Notes under the pieces: generated by a model
The model's database searches: none
Told to the model about the DNA's origin: nothing
What the model saw: only the letters and a program-made list of their open reading frames with translations
In this document: positions 5,125 through 9,321 of the stretch, piece after piece
Numbering within the stretch: position 1 is the first letter of the stretch
Layout of the letters: each line of letters begins with the position of its first letter
DNA from: Spirochaetota bacterium
Lineage (GTDB): Bacteria > Spirochaetota > UBA4802 > JAFGJZ01
Direction of reading: 5' to 3'
Assembly: GCA_023396615.1 (NCBI GenBank)
Contig: JAEWVM010000248.1
Coordinates: 1-9,321 of the forward strand
Length of the DNA: 9,321 bases
Translations under genes and position numbers: made by a program

Positions 5125-5773
5125 GAGCTTTTCTCATCATTCCGATCGCTTCGGTGTATGAAGGAGAACCGAATATTGCCGATCCTGAAACGAACGTATC
5201 GGCTCCCGCTGCTGCTATCATGGCGATATTCGAGGCGGTTATTCCTCCGTCAACTTCAAGACGGATGTCCTTTCCCGAATTTTTTATTTTCTCGCGCACG
5301 GTTTTAATCTTGGCAATGGAAGAATCAATAAACTTCTGTCTGCCGAAACCCGGATTAACGCTCATGACAAGAATCATGTCGACAAGATCAATTATATAAT
5401 CAAGACAATCCGGAGATGTTGAAGGATTAAGGGATATTCCGGCTTTGCATCCCGAGTCTTTAATAAGGCGCAATGACCGGTCAAGATGTTCCGTTGATTC
5501 AGGATGAATAGTTATCCAGTCTGCACCTGACTCTGCGAAGTCTTTAATAAGACTGTCGCATGGTTTTACCATCAAATGAACATCTATCGGAGCCTTTATT
5601 CCGTATTTTTTCAGCGACGAACATACAAGCGGTCCAATTGTGAGGTTCGGAACATAATGATTGTCCATGACGTCAAAATGTATCCAGTCTCCGCCGGCTG
5701 AAATAACATCTTCGCACTCTTTTCCCAGACGGGAAAAATCGGCAGAAAGTATCGAAGGCGCAATCACGTACAT
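5114..5773 (-). CDS. rpe: Ribulose-phosphate 3-epimerase
   Basis: The 219-residue product is a complete TIM barrel of normal family length. It interconverts D-ribulose 5-phosphate and D-xylulose 5-phosphate in the pentose phosphate pathway, in the cytosol. Visible signatures are APSILSADF at the N-terminus, the metal/catalytic HFDVMD (His32, Asp34), DVHLM (His66), NPGFG (140-144), VDGGI with the second catalytic Asp175, and the phosphate-binding VSGSAIFG (195-202). The usual NPGFGGQ reads NPGFGRQ here (Arg145), a single departure in a flexible loop. GAGGA lies just upstream of the ATG at 5773, a good ribosome site. It is the last gene of the minus-strand cluster, 60 bases after the YkgJ-like gene, and ends convergently over the transferase gene. 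No strong terminator is visible at its 3' end. Confidence 0.95.
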   Translation of the reverse strand: MYVIAPSILSADFSRLGKECEDVISAGGDWIHFDVMDNHYVPNLTIGPLVCSSLKKYGIKAPIDVHLMVKPCDSLIKDFAESGADWITIHPESTEHLDRSLRLIKDSGCKAGISLNPSTSPDCLDYIIDLVDMILVMSVNPGFGRQKFIDSSIAKIKTVREKIKNSGKDIRLEVDGGITASNIAMIAAAGADTFVSGSAIFGSPSYTEAIGMMRKALKA

Positions 5774-5833
5774 AAATCCTCACTTGTGATCAGTTTTTTG
5801 CAAATACTGAAACGCGTCAAATATTTTATCGAA

Positions 5834-6325
5834 TCAGCCGCAATGTTCAATCAGCTTTTCTGATATCAGATACGCAGCCGGACAGTAGAGCGTATTCTGA
5901 GCAAGACGGGCAAGTTTCGGCTGCATATTTTTTTCGTCAGTATGCGGATATTCACGGCATGCCCGCGGACGTATCTCATAAACAGAACAAAGATTGTCTT
6001 CAAGAGTAAACGGACACGGCATCGACTTAAACACATGATCTCCGTCTTCATCCATGCGCAGATATTTTTCGACAAAATCCTTCCTTCGCAGTCCGCTGTG
6101 AGACGACAACTTTTCGATATCGGTTTCATTAAACAGCGGCCCGAGCTTTCTGCAGCAGTTCGCGCATTTAGTGCAGTCTATTTTTTCAAATACTTCCGCA
6201 TGAATCGACTGAAGAATTCTATCAAATGACTTAATGCTGCGCTTGGACAAAATGCTCATTGATTTTTTTGTCTGATTATAGCGCGATTTTGCCTTTTCAA
6301 GTATGAGCAAATATTCTTTTTCCAT
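5834..6325 (-). CDS. YkgJ family cysteine-cluster protein (putative metal or Fe-S binding)
   Basis: The 163-residue protein carries the CxxCxxCC signature of the YkgJ/UPF0153 family (DCTKCANCC; Cys51, Cys54, Cys57, Cys58). The downstream family cysteines are also present: CPF (Cys104), LCSVYEIRPRACREYP (Cys113, Cys123) and YCPA (Cys148). The N-terminal 45 residues are basic and helical, with no signal peptide or membrane segment, so it is probably cytosolic. The family is predicted to bind zinc or an iron-sulfur cluster; the biochemical role of most members is unknown. Flagellin lysine methylase FliB shares the cluster but is more than twice as long, so that function is unlikely. Its ATG follows the radical SAM stop after a single base, implying one transcript and coupled translation, and suggesting a shared role with that Fe-S enzyme. 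Confidence 0.88.
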   Translation of the reverse strand: MEKEYLLILEKAKSRYNQTKKSMSILSKRSIKSFDRILQSIHAEVFEKIDCTKCANCCRKLGPLFNETDIEKLSSHSGLRRKDFVEKYLRMDEDGDHVFKSMPCPFTLEDNLCSVYEIRPRACREYPHTDEKNMQPKLARLAQNTLYCPAAYLISEKLIEHCG

Positions 6326-6326
6326 A

Positions 6327-8456
6327 TTACACCACGAGTACTATTCCATTTTCACGAAGAAATGCCCACTCAGCACTTCCGGCAAGAGAAGCAAACTGCG
6401 GATCATTTTTAATTTCAGAAAACTGCATTTTCTTTCCAGAAAAAATATCGGCATCACATGCTATTCGTGCAATGATTTCCGAATTGGCTTCCGCTACTTC
6501 CACTGAATCCGAACCTGATTTATCTGTCAGCTCAAGAATATTTCTGCCGCGCTTTTTTTTGATATCAAACACGCCCGACAGATTCCACAAAATATATTTA
6601 CCTTCATTTGTAAAATGATCTTCTGACTTATAAATTCTTTTAATTGAACCTGGTTTAATTCCGTGATTTTTTACTGCAAAATCAAAAAAAGATGAAACGG
6701 GAGTTTCTATTTCAGAATACATGTTATAACAGTTAAGTGCCGCACGCAAACCATTTGAATACTTTGAATAATCACAAACATCTCCCGAATAAGCTGTTTC
6801 ATTATTCGCAAAAGGATTTGCTTTAACCTGCGCCCGCACACCGTATTTAGAAGAATTCATTCCCGAATCGCTGTGTATAGTCATCGCATATCTATGGAAA
6901 TATGCTGATGTAAGATATCCGTTTTCAAACATCTGCCTCACAGTCTCAAGTGAATCTAAAATCTCCTGTTCGGTCTGTGTAGGAAAACCGTATATCAGAT
7001 ATGAATGAACCATTATTCCGACATTTGAAAAATTAGCACATGATGCAATCGCTTCTTCAAGAGTAACACCCTTTTTCATAAGTTCGAGAATACGCCTGTT
7101 CGCCGCCTCAAGACCGCCGCTCACTCCGATGCAGCCCGCAACAGAAAGAAGTCTCGCCGTATCCAATGTAAAATTTTTCTCAAAGCGGATATTGCCCCAC
7201 CAGCTTATGGAAATTTTTCTCTTTATTAATTCCAGTGACAAATCACGCAGCAAAGCCGGAGGCGCGGCTTCATCAGTAAAATGAAACGAATTTATTCCCG
7301 TTTCTTTCACAAGCTTCTCAATTTTGTCCGCCGCGTTTTCTGCCGTTTCAGGCTCGAAGCGGCAGATATAATCAAGTGATGTATCGCAGAATGCGCACTT
7401 TTTCCAGTAACAGCCGTGAGCAAGAGTCATCTTGAGATAAAAGTCCGAATTCCACATCGAAAGCATCGGATTAGTATTGTCGGCCATCATAAGATACTTG
7501 CCAACATCAATGTCCGAGTACTCAGCAAAAAAACCTTTAGAGATTTCAGCATCGGGTTCTTCCGAATCATGAAACGCAATTTGCTCATTTTCAATCAGAA
7601 ATGTCCGCTTAAATGAAAATGATTCGCCCCTCGCTTTTTTTATAATATTAAGAAGAGGCGTCTCTCCGTCATCAAGCGTCAAATACTGAGCATAGTCAAA
7701 AAACCTCTTCTCTCGGATGTTTCTAAGTTCGGTGTTAACATAACCGCCTCCGGCGGATCTTATTAACTTAGGATAGTTATCCCGTACAAACCGGAGGGCT
7801 CTAAGCGCATTGATCAGTGTTCCCGGAAAAGGTATGCTGACTGCAAAAACATCCGGATTGCATTTTTCAATTTCTGTCCGTAAAAGACTATAATACATTT
7901 CCGTAATTATATTATCTCTTAACACTTCCTCTTCAACAGGAGCAAAAGTTTCAGCCGATACAGAAATTTTTTCCGCATACTTAGTAAGGGCAAATGAAGA
8001 ATCTACTGTTTCTGAAATGAATTGAGCGAAATCCGCAAGAAAGAAGGTGCACATTATTCTTGCCCGCTCTATATCATTATCAGAAGATAATCCTGACAAA
8101 ATATTTTCAGCATGTTCTCCGCATGCAGGAAGCATTGCGCCGCGTATTATTCTTCTTGCTGAGGCGGTATTGTTTCTCTGCAAAAAATCCAGTACAAAAT
8201 CCGCCGGATCAATAAATGAATCCTTTATGCTGTATATGTTTTCCGCGAATTTTGAATTAATGCACTGTTGTGCCGAATCGAAAATTCTCGTCATGCCTTC
8301 AGAAGAAAATACTTTAAGTGCAAGCTCTATGCTCATGTCGGCCTGATGAGCGGAATATCCCGACTGCTTCAGGTAACGCACAAGATATCCTGCCGCCGGA
8401 TACGGACAATTGAACTGTGTGAACGGCGGTGTAATTATTAAAAGATCCGACCTCAC
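6327..8456 (-). CDS. B12-binding-domain-type radical SAM protein of unknown substrate
   Basis: This protein is 709 residues with a GTG start at 8456. An in-frame stop lies only three codons upstream, and the next Met (residue 41) would remove the first Rossmann strand. Residues 1-45 (DLLIITPPF, then AGYLVRYLKQSGY) and about 202-275 (VFAVSIPFPGTL, AGGGYVN) look like the two halves of a cobalamin-binding-type domain. They are separated by a roughly 150-residue helical insert, and no DxHxxG motif is seen. The radical SAM core spans about 340-530. Its cluster motif GCYWKKCAFC holds Cys349, Cys354 and Cys357, spaced CX4CX2C rather than CX3CX2C. FHFTDEA (391-397) and VSGGLEAANRRIL (445-457) are typical core motifs. 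A C-terminal region of about 170 residues is unrecognised. It probably catalyses a SAM-radical reaction such as methylation or maturation; the substrate is unknown. The start overlaps the barrel gene stop by four bases (GTGA). Confidence 0.88.
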   Translation of the reverse strand: MRSDLLIITPPFTQFNCPYPAAGYLVRYLKQSGYSAHQADMSIELALKVFSSEGMTRIFDSAQQCINSKFAENIYSIKDSFIDPADFVLDFLQRNNTASARRIIRGAMLPACGEHAENILSGLSSDNDIERARIMCTFFLADFAQFISETVDSSFALTKYAEKISVSAETFAPVEEEVLRDNIITEMYYSLLRTEIEKCNPDVFAVSIPFPGTLINALRALRFVRDNYPKLIRSAGGGYVNTELRNIREKRFFDYAQYLTLDDGETPLLNIIKKARGESFSFKRTFLIENEQIAFHDSEEPDAEISKGFFAEYSDIDVGKYLMMADNTNPMLSMWNSDFYLKMTLAHGCYWKKCAFCDTSLDYICRFEPETAENAADKIEKLVKETGINSFHFTDEAAPPALLRDLSLELIKRKISISWWGNIRFEKNFTLDTARLLSVAGCIGVSGGLEAANRRILELMKKGVTLEEAIASCANFSNVGIMVHSYLIYGFPTQTEQEILDSLETVRQMFENGYLTSAYFHRYAMTIHSDSGMNSSKYGVRAQVKANPFANNETAYSGDVCDYSKYSNGLRAALNCYNMYSEIETPVSSFFDFAVKNHGIKPGSIKRIYKSEDHFTNEGKYILWNLSGVFDIKKKRGRNILELTDKSGSDSVEVAEANSEIIARIACDADIFSGKKMQFSEIKNDPQFASLAGSAEWAFLRENGIVLVV

Positions 8457-9321
8457 AATTCGACTTTAATTCCGTAATAGAATTCTTTCTGACCGTATTT
8501 GTCGAAACCGTTCGCGAAACCGAAATATAGAGTATTTTTGAGAAAATATCCGATTGTCATATCAAACATTAATTCACAGCCGGCGCTTTTATAATATTCT
8601 TTATCTTTGCGGTCATTTGATTCACTTGAATAAAGACGAGCCGCTTCAAAGAATGGACGGATATAATTTACATGATTAAAAATGGGAATTCTATCGAATC
8701 CGTTGTTCAGCCTGAAAATCGGCATTATATATTCGGCTGTGGCAGACTGATAGCGGTTGCCCCAAACCTTGTCCTTTTCATATCCGCGTATGCCGTCTTC
8801 CATATTATCAAGAGTATATGTTAAAATTTTCTTTGTTCGGGCTATAGAAAACGGCGAAGTAAACATTTCATCAGCGTCGGAATGACCGAACTTTCCAGTA
8901 ATAGAAAAACAATGATTATTGATAAACGAAGGAAGCCTTAAAGATAAAGCCGCGAAATAATTCTTAACTTCATAATCATCTCCGAATTTCTTCGAATAGT
9001 TTTCAGCATAACCGTGAAAAATTAATCCTCTTTCTTTTGTAACGGAATATGTAAAGATTTCCGTTGTATTAAAATCTAAAACGGCTTTAAGAGAACCCTT
9101 CTTCCTTTCAATTTCATAAACAACACCGCTTCTGTTATATTCCCAGAATGTCTTCCCGCGAGTATAATAGAACGCAAGATTTGACTGATATTTCATTTTC
9201 AAATACGGAATCATGAGAATCCCGGAATACGATGTTTCTGTTGTCCGTTTTGTATCATCTTCAATATCATACGGAAAATCATTTCCTTTCCAGAATAAAC
9301 GTTCGTTAAGGTATGATGCTC
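8453..9321 (-). CDS. Outer-membrane beta-barrel protein, Omp85-like C-terminal part (5' end outside window)
   Basis: The frame is open to the right edge. An internal ATG lies at 9214, but about 35 further codons upstream (including SYLNERLFWKGNDFPYD) read as protein, so the gene continues beyond the window. The visible part is built of alternating aromatic/polar strands with turns, as in outer-membrane barrels. GIRGYEKDKVWGNRY (141-155 counted from the Met at 9214) followed by SATAEYIMPI resembles the conserved L6 RGY/RGF loop and following strand of the Omp85 (BamA/TamA-like) superfamily. The final strands (LYFGFANGF, then FYYGIKVEL) resemble a barrel end, although the last residue is Leu rather than the usual Phe. 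The N-terminal domain, which would tell a BamA-type insertase from a propeller-barrel fusion or other surface antigen, is not in the window. It is first in the visible part of the four-gene minus-strand cluster. Confidence 0.7.
   Translation of the reverse strand, partial: ASYLNERLFWKGNDFPYDIEDDTKRTTETSYSGILMIPYLKMKYQSNLAFYYTRGKTFWEYNRSGVVYEIERKKGSLKAVLDFNTTEIFTYSVTKERGLIFHGYAENYSKKFGDDYEVKNYFAALSLRLPSFINNHCFSITGKFGHSDADEMFTSPFSIARTKKILTYTLDNMEDGIRGYEKDKVWGNRYQSATAEYIMPIFRLNNGFDRIPIFNHVNYIRPFFEAARLYSSESNDRKDKEYYKSAGCELMFDMTIGYFLKNTLYFGFANGFDKYGQKEFYYGIKVEL

Noticed and set aside
5116..5130. AAGCT/AGCTT hairpin at the convergent ends of the transferase and rpe genes as a shared terminator
   Set aside because: Five pairs, mostly A-T, lying within the overlapping coding ends and without a convincing T tract on either strand.
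5792..5820. Minus-strand TTGACG (5815-5820) as the -35 of an rpe promoter
   Set aside because: At the proper spacing the -10 would read AAAACT, which is too poor. Transcription from the upstream genes is the simpler explanation.
5834..6325. Flagellin lysine N-methylase (FliB), suggested by the CxxCxxCC motif
   Set aside because: At 163 residues it is far shorter than FliB and contains only the cysteine-cluster domain.

Overview
The window (about 42% G+C by eye) looks like a chromosomal segment from a spirochaete, most likely Treponema-like. The evidence is circumstantial: a membrane-anchored heptad/hendecad coiled-coil protein with RFE/RFD repeats of a kind common in spirochaetes, an outer-membrane barrel gene (so a diderm), and the mix of families. 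No rRNA, tRNA, insertion sequence, CRISPR array or phage gene was seen.

Left half, plus strand. A coiled-coil/transmembrane gene enters from the left edge and ends at 511. A G+C-richer block without a convincing gene follows (512-709). At 710-829 lies the clearest regulatory element: a sigma70-like promoter whose expected start coincides with the first base of a fluoride (crcB-class) riboswitch aptamer at 744-787. Its pseudoknot strand runs directly into a set of mutually exclusive hairpins ending at the ribosome binding site of an NHA/SLC9B-type cation:proton antiporter (830-2014). Fifty-one bases further on is an 812-residue fusion (2066-4504) of CoA-disulfide reductase, rhodanese, TusA and DsrE2 modules. 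Its Shine-Dalgarno sequence lies inside an 11-pair hairpin. A 4'-phosphopantetheinyl transferase gene (4501-5124) overlaps its stop by four bases and carries a strong intrinsic-terminator hairpin within its own first 20 codons. Together these suggest a fluoride-responsive unit, antiporter then sulfur/CoA redox fusion, with conditional extension into the transferase gene.

Right half, minus strand. A tight gene cluster reads leftward: the C-terminal part of an Omp85-like outer-membrane barrel (8453 to the right edge), a B12-binding-type radical SAM protein (6327-8456, GTG start, four-base overlap), a YkgJ-type cysteine-cluster protein (5834-6325, one-base gap) and ribulose-phosphate 3-epimerase rpe (5114-5773). 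The two halves converge, with the last 11 bases of the transferase gene and rpe overlapping tail to tail.

The best candidate for something new is the fluoride riboswitch: a minimal P3, an apparent A-U to G-C covariation at a key long-range pair, a readable translational ON-switch, and an NHA-type antiporter as its target, possibly co-transcribed with a four-module sulfur-relay enzyme.
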